Shown: positions 1 through 5,614 of the stretch, in pieces
Layout: every line of letters starts with the position of its first letter
Numbering within the stretch: position 1 is the stretch's first letter
Assembly: GCA_002491225.1 (NCBI GenBank)
Contig: DKVN01000092.1
Coordinates: 447 to 7,755 of the forward strand
Reading direction: 5' to 3'
Origin: Faecalibacterium sp. UBA7177
GTDB taxonomy: Bacteria > Bacillota > Clostridia > Oscillospirales > Ruminococcaceae
Length of the DNA: 7,309 bases
Made by a program: the position numbers and the translations under genes
The notes under the pieces: generated by a model
Told to the model about the DNA's origin: nothing
Seen by the model: only the letters and a program-made list of their open reading frames with translations
Database searches by the model: none

Positions 1-590
1 CGGAGCTTGGCGTCCAGGTTGGAGAGCGGCTCGTCCATCAGCAGCACCTTGGGCTCACGCACGATGGCGCGGCCGATGGCGACACGCTGACGCTGACCAC
101 CCGACAGCGCCTTGGGCTTGCGGTCGAGGTACTGGGTGATATCCAGGATCTCGGCGGCTTCCTTGACGCGCTTGTCGATCTCGTCCTTGGGCAACTTGCG
201 CAGGGTGAGGGGGAATGCCATGTTCTCGTAGACCGTCATGTGGGGGTAGAGCGCATAGCTCTGGAAAACCATGGCGATGTCGCGGTCCTTCGGCTCGACA
301 TCGTTCATCAGTTTGCCGTCGATGTACAGCTCGCCCTCGCTGATCTCCTCCAGGCCGGCCACCATCCGCAGGGTGGTGGACTTGCCGCAGCCCGACGGGC
401 CGACCAACACGATGAATTCCTTGTCCGCGATGTCCAGGCTGAACTGCTGAACAGCGATGACGCCGCGTTCGGTGACCTGAAGATTGCTCTTCTTTTCAGG
501 CTCGCCCTTTTTCTTCTTCTTGTTGGCCTTTTTCTCGTCTGCGCTGTGGGGGTAGATCTTCATGATGTTCTTGAGGCTCAGTGTAGCCAT
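1..590 (-). CDS. ugpC: Sugar ABC transporter ATP-binding protein, MsmK/MsmX/UgpC family (partial, N-terminal 196 codons)
   Basis: This is the cytoplasmic ATPase subunit that powers a carbohydrate ABC importer. The translation from ATG 588-590 begins MATLSLKNIMKIYP. It shows Walker A GPSGCGKST (residues 64-72), a Q-loop at Q110 in VFQSYALYPHMTV, the ABC signature LSGGQRQR (162-169), Walker B VLLMDEP (182-188) and the D-loop SNLDAKL. The next residues, the H-loop and the C-terminal OB-like regulatory domain lie outside the window; full relatives are about 365-400 residues. Between the first two strands is a lysine-rich insertion (about residues 20-34), which I recall from clostridial members of this family. 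In Firmicutes such ATPases often serve several sugar importers, so the substrate cannot be named. GC is lower than in its neighbours, and CGT arginine codons appear, which may reflect high expression. The Shine-Dalgarno is poor: CGGAGG at 615-620 is 24 bases away. A TTG at 690-692 is in frame, but the family start is MATLSLK. No clear promoter was found. Confidence 0.93.
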   Translation of the reverse strand, partial: MATLSLKNIMKIYPHSADEKKANKKKKKGEPEKKSNLQVTERGVIAVQQFSLDIADKEFIVLVGPSGCGKSTTLRMVAGLEEISEGELYIDGKLMNDVEPKDRDIAMVFQSYALYPHMTVYENMAFPLTLRKLPKDEIDKRVKEAAEILDITQYLDRKPKALSGGQRQRVAIGRAIVREPKVLLMDEPLSNLDAKL

Positions 591-634
591 GGCGTACCGG
601 CTTTGATGAGATGGCCTCCGCCAGATCTCACCTC

Positions 635-659
635 GCTTTGAGGGGCAGGCCCTCAAAGC
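635..659 (-). promoter_or_regulatory. Perfect 10-bp hairpin in the ABC ATPase leader
   Basis: GCTTTGAGGG at 635-644 is exactly complementary to CCCTCAAAGC at 650-659, leaving a five-base loop. No T-run follows on either strand, so it does not look like a terminator. It sits 44 bases before the ATPase start codon. The plausible roles are a leader structure protecting the mRNA 5' end or controlling translation, or a dyad binding site for a protein. The pairing is directly visible; the function is a guess. Confidence 0.45.
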
Positions 660-872
660 ATTACGACAGGTCTCCACACTGCCGCACCGCAAGCCGTATG
701 CGGGTAGGTTTTTCCTCCTTTTGTCAGGTCCGCGCACTATTCTTTGGCTGCCCCGGCTGCCTGCCCTGCTGGAAAATCGACAGATCCCACAGTGCCTGCT
801 CACGGGGGCTTCGAAGAATGGAGTAGTGCGAAGGCCCGCAGTTTTATTGCGCCCTTACGGGCGCTGGTTTGG

Positions 873-889
873 AAAAGCGGCGTCGCCGC
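873..889 (-). terminator. Possible weak terminator after the YesL-like gene
   Basis: On the minus strand, 33 bases after the YesL-like stop codon, GCGGC (885-889) pairs with GCCGC (877-881) around a GAC loop, and TTTT (873-876) follows. The stem is only 5 bp and the T-run only four bases, so termination would be partial at best. A second hairpin, GCGCCC/GGGCGC around a four-base loop, follows at 849-864 without a T-run. ATTGCG (846-851) and CGCAAT (887-892) could close an outer stem round both. Confidence 0.3.
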
Positions 890-921
890 AATGCCAACAA
901 GGATAGGGTGGGCCGCCCGGT

Positions 922-1731
922 TCAGCCCTCGTCCGAAGGATCCGGGCCGTCCGAGCCGCTGTCCGGGCTCTCCTCCTCGCCCGCAGCGCGGCGGGCGAGC
1001 GTCTCCTCGATCGCAAAGCTGCTGTCCAGCCCCGGGTAGATCAAAAAGAGGGCGGGCACCGCCGGCAGCCAGAGGTTGGTCAGCGGCAGCAGGGTGGTGG
1101 AGAGCGGGAAAAGCCGCAGCATCAGGATGCCGTACACGGCAAGGCAGGCCAGCCCGCCGAGGCTGCGGGGCAGCTGGGCCACAAAGAGCAGGGCCGCGTT
1201 TTTGGCCAGCTTGCCCAGCGAAAGATCCATCAAAGCCAGCTGAGGCCAGACGTACAGAGCAAGCCCGGTGGTGATCAGCGCCCCGGCGGCCAGCATCGCG
1301 CCGGTGCCGCCCGAGAGCTCGAGCACCCCGGCGTGCAGCAGAAAAAACAGCTGCATGCTGAGCAGGGTGCCCAGGATCGCGCCGGGCAGCAGACACTCCT
1401 TTGCGTTGCGCTTCCAGGCGCGGCGGTAGGTGTGCCACCAGAAGCCCGGCTCGTCCCGCAGCGCCCGCAGGATGGTGTCGGCCAGGCCGCAGAGCTGCGG
1501 CCCCGCCAGCGCGCCGCCGATGATGCCGGTGAGCAGCGCGGTGAGCAGCACATGGCTGCTCACCGCCAAAAACATCCCCAGCAGGTAGGGCACAGCCCCG
1601 ACCAGCGCCAGAAACCCGGCGCGGAAAAAGGCCCAGAAATCCCGCCCCAGCAGCTCGAACAGCCGCCGGATGCCCTGACGGCGGGGCAGCGGCTCGGCGG
1701 GGGCGCGGTCATAATTCGGTAAAAAGCCCAT
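922..1731 (-). CDS. YesL/DUF624-like multi-pass membrane protein
   Basis: This is a 269-residue integral membrane protein of unknown biochemical role. An N-terminal basic stretch (RRQGIRRLFELLGRDFWAFFRAG, split by the first hydrophobic stretch) is followed by about five or six hydrophobic segments near residues 36-56, 60-80, 115-134, 145-165, 191-208 and 218-233. The loop GFWWHTYRRAWKRNAKE (about 96-112) resembles the conserved cytoplasmic loop of YesL/DUF624 proteins, which are common beside sugar ABC transporters in Firmicutes. The last 20 residues are acidic and low in complexity (E, D, S, P, G), and the protein is longer than the roughly 200-220 residues usual for YesL. The ATG at 1729-1731 is preferred because AAGGAGG (1742-1748) lies 10 bases before it; a TTG eight codons upstream overlaps that site. 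It follows the anchored protein by 146 bases and precedes the ABC ATPase, suggesting a link to sugar uptake. Family call by pattern memory only. Confidence 0.75.
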   Translation of the reverse strand: MGFLPNYDRAPAEPLPRRQGIRRLFELLGRDFWAFFRAGFLALVGAVPYLLGMFLAVSSHVLLTALLTGIIGGALAGPQLCGLADTILRALRDEPGFWWHTYRRAWKRNAKECLLPGAILGTLLSMQLFFLLHAGVLELSGGTGAMLAAGALITTGLALYVWPQLALMDLSLGKLAKNAALLFVAQLPRSLGGLACLAVYGILMLRLFPLSTTLLPLTNLWLPAVPALFLIYPGLDSSFAIEETLARRAAGEEESPDSGSDGPDPSDEG

Positions 1732-1741
1732 AGGGCGTGTT

Positions 1742-1748
1742 CCTCCTT
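1742..1748 (-). promoter_or_regulatory. Ribosome binding site of the YesL-like gene
   Basis: AAGGAGG on the minus strand, 10 bases before the ATG at 1731. It decides between this ATG and the upstream TTG at 1755-1753, which overlaps the site itself. Confidence 0.8.
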
Positions 1749-1787
1749 GGGGCAATTCGATCCCGGCATTGTGGGGCCCCGATACCG

Positions 1788-1851
1788 GCCCGGCGCTTTT
1801 TGCGCTCCGGGCAGCCCGGGCGCTCCATCCCGGCCCCGGCGCCTTTTGCGC
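1788..1851. repeat. Two near-identical GC-rich mini-hairpin units between genes
   Basis: CCCGGCGCTTTTTGCGC (1789-1805) and CCCGGCGCCTTTTGCGC (1835-1851) match at 16 of 17 positions and start 46 bases apart. In the first, GCCCGG plus CGC (1788-1796) pairs with GCG (1802-1804) and CCGGGC (1807-1812) across a T5 loop with a two-base bulge. Neither copy has a T-run after the stem in either direction, so neither is a normal intrinsic terminator. They fill the 146-base gap between the anchored protein and the YesL-like gene and may modulate the two-gene mRNA. Confidence 0.4.
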
Positions 1852-1877
1852 GGCGGGCGGCTCACCCGGCGGCCGTT

Positions 1878-2540
1878 TTACCCGGCGGCGCCCTCCGGGA
1901 AGAGCCCCAACCAGAGCGCCTCCGCCCCGGCAAAATCGGTGCCCGGCCCGCCGATGCGGCGGCCGATCCAGAGCGTATCGAGCGGCAGCTCGGGCAGTTC
2001 GGCTTCAAGGCCCTGCAAGGCGGGGCTGTCGGCCAGGCGGTGAACCATCGCCTGCCAGTCCGCGGCCTCCTCGGCCGGCTCGCTGCCGTCCAGATACCGC
2101 AGCGCGTGGTAGGCCTCCACAAAGCTGGCCGGGTCATCCAGCAAAAACAGCCCGCTCTGCCCGGCAAAAAAATCCGCGTTGAGCTTTTCCAGGCTCCCGG
2201 CCATCATCTGGGCCGAGACCTCGTCCACCCGGTCAGAGGTAAAGTCGATCGCCATCGTGCTGAGGGCCATCGAGACCCTGCCGTCTCCGTTGGTGTCGGC
2301 GGCCAGCGGCTCGAGCGCGGTGCGCAGCGCCAGCTCCTCCTCGGCGGTGAGCATCCGGCGTGTGACAACGGCCACCGTGCAGTCCGGCTCCACCCGGGCC
2401 AGCTGCTCGGACACAACGCTGACCAGCAGGGCAATGGCCACCCCGGCCAGAACAAGGTGCATCCAGTGGTAGTGCCACCAGTTGGCCCGCCGCTCGGCGG
2501 GGGTCATCTCGGGCATCTCGCGGGGGGTCGGTCTGCTCAT
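1878..2540 (-). CDS. Single-pass membrane-anchored protein of unknown function
   Basis: I do not recognise a named family. The 220-residue product begins with a short polar segment (1-19) and an aromatic patch NWWHYHWMH (20-28), then one hydrophobic helix (about 28-44, LVLAGVAIALLVSVV). The C-terminal ~175 residues would face outside if the helix is a signal anchor. After the helix comes DCTVAVVTRRML (53-64), like proteins I recall in clostridial genomes with a short cytoplasmic start, one helix and a YTVAIV-type strand. Residues 82-91 (DTNGDGRVSM) look like a calcium loop of EF-hand/dockerin type, but position 12 is Leu, so binding is doubtful. The ATG at 2538-2540 has GGAG at 2552-2555 and AAAGG at 2547-2551; M9 or M12 are alternatives. 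It lies 99 bases after manA and 146 before the YesL-like gene, all on one strand, so co-transcription is plausible. A sensory or transporter-accessory role would be a guess. Confidence 0.8.
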   Translation of the reverse strand: MSRPTPREMPEMTPAERRANWWHYHWMHLVLAGVAIALLVSVVSEQLARVEPDCTVAVVTRRMLTAEEELALRTALEPLAADTNGDGRVSMALSTMAIDFTSDRVDEVSAQMMAGSLEKLNADFFAGQSGLFLLDDPASFVEAYHALRYLDGSEPAEEAADWQAMVHRLADSPALQGLEAELPELPLDTLWIGRRIGGPGTDFAGAEALWLGLFPEGAAG

Positions 2541-2591
2541 GGGTCGCCTTTCTCCGGTTTGGGGGTTTTCCCGGTTTGCAATTCTGCATCA

Positions 2592-2610
2592 CAAAATCAG
2601 GTACGCCTGA
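2592..2610 (-). terminator. Short hairpin with T4 after manA (weak terminator candidate)
   Basis: On the minus strand, 29 bases past the manA stop, TCAGG pairs with CCTGA around a CGTA loop (2597-2610), and TTTTG follows at 2592-2596. A five-pair stem is short for efficient termination in a genome this rich in GC. It may allow partial read-through into the anchored-protein gene, or mean nothing. Confidence 0.25.
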
Positions 2611-2639
2611 AGAATACCCCTTATAGTCTACCACAAATC

Positions 2640-3584
2640 TTACGCGGTTTCCATTGGTGGTACTACCAAAATTGAGAGGGTTTTGCAGTCGCCTTCCACA
2701 AAATATCGGCCGCTGTCCGCCGGAATAAAGTAACAGCTGCCCGCCTGCAGCGGCTGAGCCTCCCCCCCACAGTGCAGGGTGCCGGTGCCGGACACGGCCA
2801 GCAGCGCGTGGAAGCTCTCGGGCCCGCAGTTGGCCGCAAAGGGGCCGTCGTGCGCGTCGACCGTGAAATACCGGCAGCTGCCCAGATGCGGCCCAAAGTC
2901 AAAGGCCGGGGCGGGGGCGCAGCGGGTCACCGCGAGGGCCTGCTCGATGTGCAGCGGGCGGGGCCTGCCGTCCGCCCCGAGGCGGCCGTAGTCGTACACC
3001 CGGTAGGTGACATTGGAGTTTTGCTGGATCTCGGCAATCACCATGCCCGCCCCGATGGCGTGCAGGGTGCCCGCCGGGATGAAAAAGACATCCCCGGCCT
3101 TGACCGGTGCGCGGTGCAGCTGTTCGAGCAGGGTACCCTCCTCGATGGCGCGGGCAAACGCCTCGCGGCTGATCTCGCGCTCAAAGCCGTAGTACAAAAA
3201 GGCCCCCGGCCTGGCACGCAGCACCACCCACATTTCGGTCTTGCCGTATTGGCCCTCGTGGGCCAGGGCGTACTCGTCCGAGGGGTGCACCTGCACCGAG
3301 AGGTCCTTCTCAGCGTCGATCAGCTTGACGAGCAGCGGGAACCGGTCAAACCCCGCGCAGTTACTGCCCAAAACGGCGGGGCCGGCCTCGGCGAGGTACT
3401 CGGGCAGGGTGCGGCCCGCCCAGGGGCCGCTCGCGATGGTGGAGGGGCCGTCCGGGTGGCAGGAGAGCACCCAGGCCTCGGCGAGCGGGTCGAGCGTGCT
3501 CTCAATCCCAAACTCCTCCCGCAGGGCGTGATGGCCGCCCCACAGGTAATCCTTACAGGCGGCAAGCAGGCGATAAGCCGGCAT
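2640..3584 (-). CDS. manA: Mannose-6-phosphate isomerase, class I (short Bacillus-type)
   Basis: This cytoplasmic zinc enzyme interconverts mannose-6-phosphate and fructose-6-phosphate, joining mannose use to glycolysis or supplying mannose-6-phosphate for GDP-mannose. The 314-residue product matches the short Bacillus subtilis ManA type (about 315 residues). Visible family motifs are YLWGG (13-17), AEAWVLSCHPDGPS (35-48), LSVQVHPSD (95-103), GKTEMW (114-119), IPAGTLHAIGAG (169-180) and NVTYRVYDYGR (191-201). Expected zinc ligands are H100, E117 and H175, with R195 as the active-site arginine; all are present. A second cupin-like half runs from about 235 to the end. ATG at 3582-3584 is chosen because GAGAGG precedes it and WGG falls where it does in relatives. 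An in-frame ATG at 3669-3671 would add 29 basic residues unlike the family. It has its own strong promoter (3711-3739), divergent from the mutase, and is first of the minus-strand genes. Confidence 0.95.
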   Translation of the reverse strand: MPAYRLLAACKDYLWGGHHALREEFGIESTLDPLAEAWVLSCHPDGPSTIASGPWAGRTLPEYLAEAGPAVLGSNCAGFDRFPLLVKLIDAEKDLSVQVHPSDEYALAHEGQYGKTEMWVVLRARPGAFLYYGFEREISREAFARAIEEGTLLEQLHRAPVKAGDVFFIPAGTLHAIGAGMVIAEIQQNSNVTYRVYDYGRLGADGRPRPLHIEQALAVTRCAPAPAFDFGPHLGSCRYFTVDAHDGPFAANCGPESFHALLAVSGTGTLHCGGEAQPLQAGSCYFIPADSGRYFVEGDCKTLSILVVPPMETA

Positions 3585-3704
3585 AAAGCATCCTCTCTTT
3601 CGTATCCATCTCAAACGCAGCGGGCAAACCCCGCGGGGCGCGATCCCGGCCGTCCGCAGCGTCTTTGCCATGATCCTACCCCCTGCGTGTCCGAAACCAT
3701 CCCA
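3585..3704 (-). promoter_or_regulatory. manA 5' leader, about 120 bases, with inverted repeats
   Basis: From the predicted start near 3704 to the manA ATG there are about 120 untranslated bases. They contain GGCAAA (3623-3628) complementary to TTTGCC (3664-3669) and, inside that pair, the self-complementary CCCCGCGGGG. The ATG at 3669-3671 lies at the edge of the outer stem, with AGGGGG and TAGGAT just before it. It could therefore start a longer ManA or a leader peptide in the same frame. No known riboswitch was recognised. Confidence 0.35.
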
Positions 3705-3710
3705 GTATTC

Positions 3711-3739
3711 AGTATAGTGGCTTTCGGCCTGCCCGTCAA
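3711..3739 (-). promoter_or_regulatory. Sigma-70-type promoter of manA
   Basis: On the minus strand TTGACG (3734-3739) is separated by 17 bases from TATACT (3711-3716). Each box has five of six consensus positions and the spacing is ideal. Predicted start is near 3704, about 120 bases before the manA ATG. The -35 box lies 47 bases from the -35 box of the divergent mutase promoter, so both share one control region. Confidence 0.8.
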
Positions 3740-3746
3740 CCGAGCA

Positions 3747-3791
3747 GGGAAAACGCAGGCTCAATGGAAGGACAGGGGGAAAGCGCTTGTG
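3747..3791. promoter_or_regulatory. Operator-like elements between the divergent promoters
   Basis: AAGCGCTT (3781-3788) is a perfect 8-bp palindrome with a central CG, the core seen in many LacI/CcpA-family operators. It overlaps the first two bases of the mutase -35 box (3787-3792). As a CcpA cre site it is weak: the outer TG and CA positions largely fail. GGGAAAACGC (3747-3756) and GGGAAAGCGC (3777-3786) match at 9 of 10 positions and lie exactly 30 bp apart, about three helical turns. A regulator binding here could affect both promoters. Sequence pattern seen; binding inferred. Confidence 0.4.
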
Positions 3792-3815
3792 TTTTTGGTT
3801 TGGCCATGCTATGCT
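3787..3815 (+). promoter_or_regulatory. Extended -10 promoter of the phospho-sugar mutase gene
   Basis: TTGTGT (3787-3792), a 17-base spacer, then TATGCT (3810-3815) preceded by TGC, giving an extended -10 motif. Predicted start is near 3822, leaving a leader of about 97 bases. The -35 box overlaps the AAGCGCTT palindrome. The alpha-galactosidase promoter carries the same TATGCTGA block. Confidence 0.7.
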
Positions 3816-3830
3816 GACAGCAGCGCAAAA

Positions 3831-3879
3831 CGGCGCGGCAGCCCTTCCCGGATGCGGGAGCTGCCCCCCGCCGATTTTT
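3831..3879 (+). terminator. Terminator-like hairpin in the mutase leader (candidate attenuator)
   Basis: CGGCG (3831-3835) pairs with CGCCG (3869-3873), GGCAGC (3837-3842) with GCTGCC (3860-3865), and CCCG (3847-3850) with CGGG (3855-3858), giving 15 pairs with small internal loops. After one A comes TTTTT (3875-3879). It lies between the predicted start (about 3822) and the ATG (3919), so it would stop or pause the mutase's own transcript. Only about nine bases precede it in the RNA, leaving little room for an RNA antiterminator. I saw no BglG/LicT-type antiterminator site. Confidence 0.5.
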
Positions 3880-3902
3880 CGACCAGACCGGACCGAACGA
3901 GT

Positions 3903-3909
3903 AAGGAGG
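3903..3909 (+). promoter_or_regulatory. Ribosome binding site of the mutase gene
   Basis: AAGGAGG, nine bases before the ATG at 3919. It fixes the start 132 bases downstream of where the open frame begins. Confidence 0.85.
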
Positions 3910-3918
3910 ACCCCCATC

Positions 3919-5601
3919 ATGCAATACCAGGCAACGCTCGACCGCTGGCTCACCCGCGCCACCGACGACCCCGACCTCATCGAGGAGCTGACCGCCGTCC
4001 AAAACGACCCCGACGAGGTGGCCGACCGCTTTTACCGCGACCTCGCCTTTGGCACCGGCGGCCTGCGCGGGGTGCTGGGCGCGGGCAGCAACCGGCTCAA
4101 CCTCTACACCGTTCGCCGGGCCACCCAGGGCCTGGCCGACTATCTCAACGCCTCCCCCCTGCCCAAAGCGGTGGCCATCGCGCACGACAGCCGCAGTAAG
4201 GGCGAGCTCTTTGCCAAAGAGGCCGCCCGGGTGCTGGCCGCCAATGGCATCACCGCCCACCTCTACCCCCGGCTCGAGCCCACCCCCGCCCTCAGCTGGG
4301 CGGTGCGGGCCCTCGGCTGCGGCGCGGGCATCTGCATCACGGCCAGCCACAACCCGGCCAAATACAACGGCTACAAGGTGTACGGGGCGGACGGCTGCCA
4401 GATCACCCCGCAGGCGGCGGATAAGGTCCTCGCCGCCATCCAAAAGACCGACTGCTTCGACGGGGTGAAGCTGGCCGGTTTTGACGAGGCGCTGGCCGAC
4501 GGCCGCATCCGCTGGATCCCCGACGCCTGCCTCGACGCCTTTGTCGACGCGGTACTCGCCCTGCGCCCCGGCAACGACATCTCCCACCTCAAGCTCGTCT
4601 ACACCCCGCTCAACGGCTCGGGGCTCGAGTGCGTGCAGAAGCTGCTGAAAAAGATGGGCCTGCCCGAGGAGAACCTGACCGTCGTGCCCTCGCAGCAGGC
4701 GCCGGACGGCAATTTCCCCACCTGCCCCTACCCCAACCCCGAGATTCGGGAGGCGATGGAGGAGGGGCTGCGGCTCTGCGACAGCGTCCAGCCCGACCTG
4801 CTGCTCGGCACCGACCCGGACTGTGACCGGATGGGCGCAGCGGTGCCGGACGGCGCGGGCGGCTACCGGCTGATCAGCGGCAACGAGATGGGGGTGCTGC
4901 TGTTTGACTACCTCTGCCGCACCCGGCTGACGGTCGGCAGCATGCCCCAACATCCGGTGGCGGTGACCACCGTCGTCTCCACCGAGATGGCGACCCCGGT
5001 GGCCGCGCACTACGGGGTCGAGCTGCGCCGCACCCTCACCGGCTTCAAGTACATTGGCGAGCAGATCGGCCTGCTGGAGGCCGAGGGCCACCCCGAGCGG
5101 TACATCTTCGGCTTTGAGGAGAGCTACGGCTACCTCTCGGGCGGGCATGTGCGGGACAAGGACGCGGTCAACGCCGTGATGCTGGCCTGCGAGTGCGCCG
5201 CCTGGTACGCCGGGCAGGGCAAGAGCCTGCTCGACGCCCTAAACGAACTCTACAACACCTACGGCTGGCACCAGAACGAGCTGCACAGCAAGGCCTTTGA
5301 GGGGCAGGACGGCATGCGGGCCATGCAGGCCCTGATGGCCGCGCTGCGCAAAGCGCCCCCCGCCGCCCTCGCCGGCAGCGCCGTGGCCGAAGCGCGGGAC
5401 TACCTGCCCGGCCTCGACGGCCTCATCCCGGCCGACCTGCTCGAGTACCGGCTGGCGGACGGCGGCAAACTGCTCATCCGGCCCAGCGGCACCGAGCCCA
5501 AGATCAAGCTCTACCTCTCGGTGCGGGGCGCCTCGCCCGCCGACGCCGAGGCGAAGATGGCCGCCCTGCGCAGGGACGCGCTGGCCCTGCTCGGGGGCTG
5601 A
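3919..5601 (+). CDS. pgcA: Phospho-sugar mutase (phosphoglucomutase/phosphomannomutase family)
   Basis: This cytoplasmic magnesium enzyme moves phosphate between C1 and C6 of hexose phosphates, typically glucose-1-phosphate to glucose-6-phosphate. The 560-residue product has the length and four-domain order of the Bacillus PgcA type. FGTGGLRG (44-51) is the N-terminal substrate loop. TASHNPAKYNGYKVY (141-155) contains the phosphorylated serine S143. GTDPDCDRMG (297-306) holds the metal ligands D299, D301 and D303. GFEESYGYL (398-406) is the sugar-specificity loop, and RPSGTEPKIK (521-530) binds phosphate in domain 4. All key residues are intact. ATG at 3919 is chosen because AAGGAGG (3903-3909) lies nine bases before it and the N-terminus MQYQATLDRWL fits the family. 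Upstream in-frame codons lie in the leader and cross the hairpin. It is divergent from manA. Glucose versus mannose preference cannot be told from the sequence; with alpha-galactosidase next door, processing Leloir-derived glucose-1-phosphate is the simplest role. Confidence 0.95.
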   Translation: MQYQATLDRWLTRATDDPDLIEELTAVQNDPDEVADRFYRDLAFGTGGLRGVLGAGSNRLNLYTVRRATQGLADYLNASPLPKAVAIAHDSRSKGELFAKEAARVLAANGITAHLYPRLEPTPALSWAVRALGCGAGICITASHNPAKYNGYKVYGADGCQITPQAADKVLAAIQKTDCFDGVKLAGFDEALADGRIRWIPDACLDAFVDAVLALRPGNDISHLKLVYTPLNGSGLECVQKLLKKMGLPEENLTVVPSQQAPDGNFPTCPYPNPEIREAMEEGLRLCDSVQPDLLLGTDPDCDRMGAAVPDGAGGYRLISGNEMGVLLFDYLCRTRLTVGSMPQHPVAVTTVVSTEMATPVAAHYGVELRRTLTGFKYIGEQIGLLEAEGHPERYIFGFEESYGYLSGGHVRDKDAVNAVMLACECAAWYAGQGKSLLDALNELYNTYGWHQNELHSKAFEGQDGMRAMQALMAALRKAPPAALAGSAVAEARDYLPGLDGLIPADLLEYRLADGGKLLIRPSGTEPKIKLYLSVRGASPADAEAKMAALRRDALALLGG

Positions 5602-5614
5602 GGCGTCCCGCGCA

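Larger units (their letters stand above)
591..921. other. 331-base non-coding, hairpin-rich spacer upstream of the ABC ATPase
   Basis: No credible gene is visible here; the open frames on either strand have no family resemblance. Read on the minus strand from the YesL-like stop towards the ATPase start, it holds two GC hairpins (877-889 and 849-864), a free-standing AAAAGGAGG at 714-722 with no start codon at usable distance, and a perfect 10-bp hairpin at 635-659, about 45 bases before the ATPase ATG. I found no convincing -35/-10 pair on the minus strand and recognised no riboswitch class. It may be a long structured leader, or it may hold the terminator of the upstream unit plus an unseen promoter. 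Confidence 0.6.

Noticed and set aside
240..641. 133-codon plus-strand open frame opposite the ABC ATPase
   Set aside because: It is antisense to intact Walker A, signature and Walker B motifs and resembles no family.
2541..2639. Promoter for the anchored-protein gene (TATAAG or TATTCT on the minus strand)
   Set aside because: Neither has a reasonable -35 box at 16-18 bases; co-transcription from the manA promoter is simpler.
1737..2675. 312-codon plus-strand open frame opposite the anchored-protein gene
   Set aside because: It has no recognisable motif and is rich in G, H, P and R. The minus strand offers a coherent protein with a membrane helix and a usable ribosome binding site.
3778..3791. 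Strict CcpA cre site
   Set aside because: Only the core AAGCG and following TT fit; the outer TG and CA positions fail mostly, so I kept it only as an operator-like palindrome.
2772..4199. 475-codon open frame on the plus strand across manA, the divergent promoters and the start of the mutase
   Set aside because: It is antisense to manA with all zinc ligands in place, crosses two promoters, and then overlaps the mutase in another frame; composition is typical of a shadow frame.
3736..5148. 470-codon open frame on the minus strand antisense to the mutase gene
   Set aside because: Its product is rich in G, A, V, R and H with no recognisable domain, it lies over a gene with complete catalytic motifs, and long antisense frames are expected where GC is this high.
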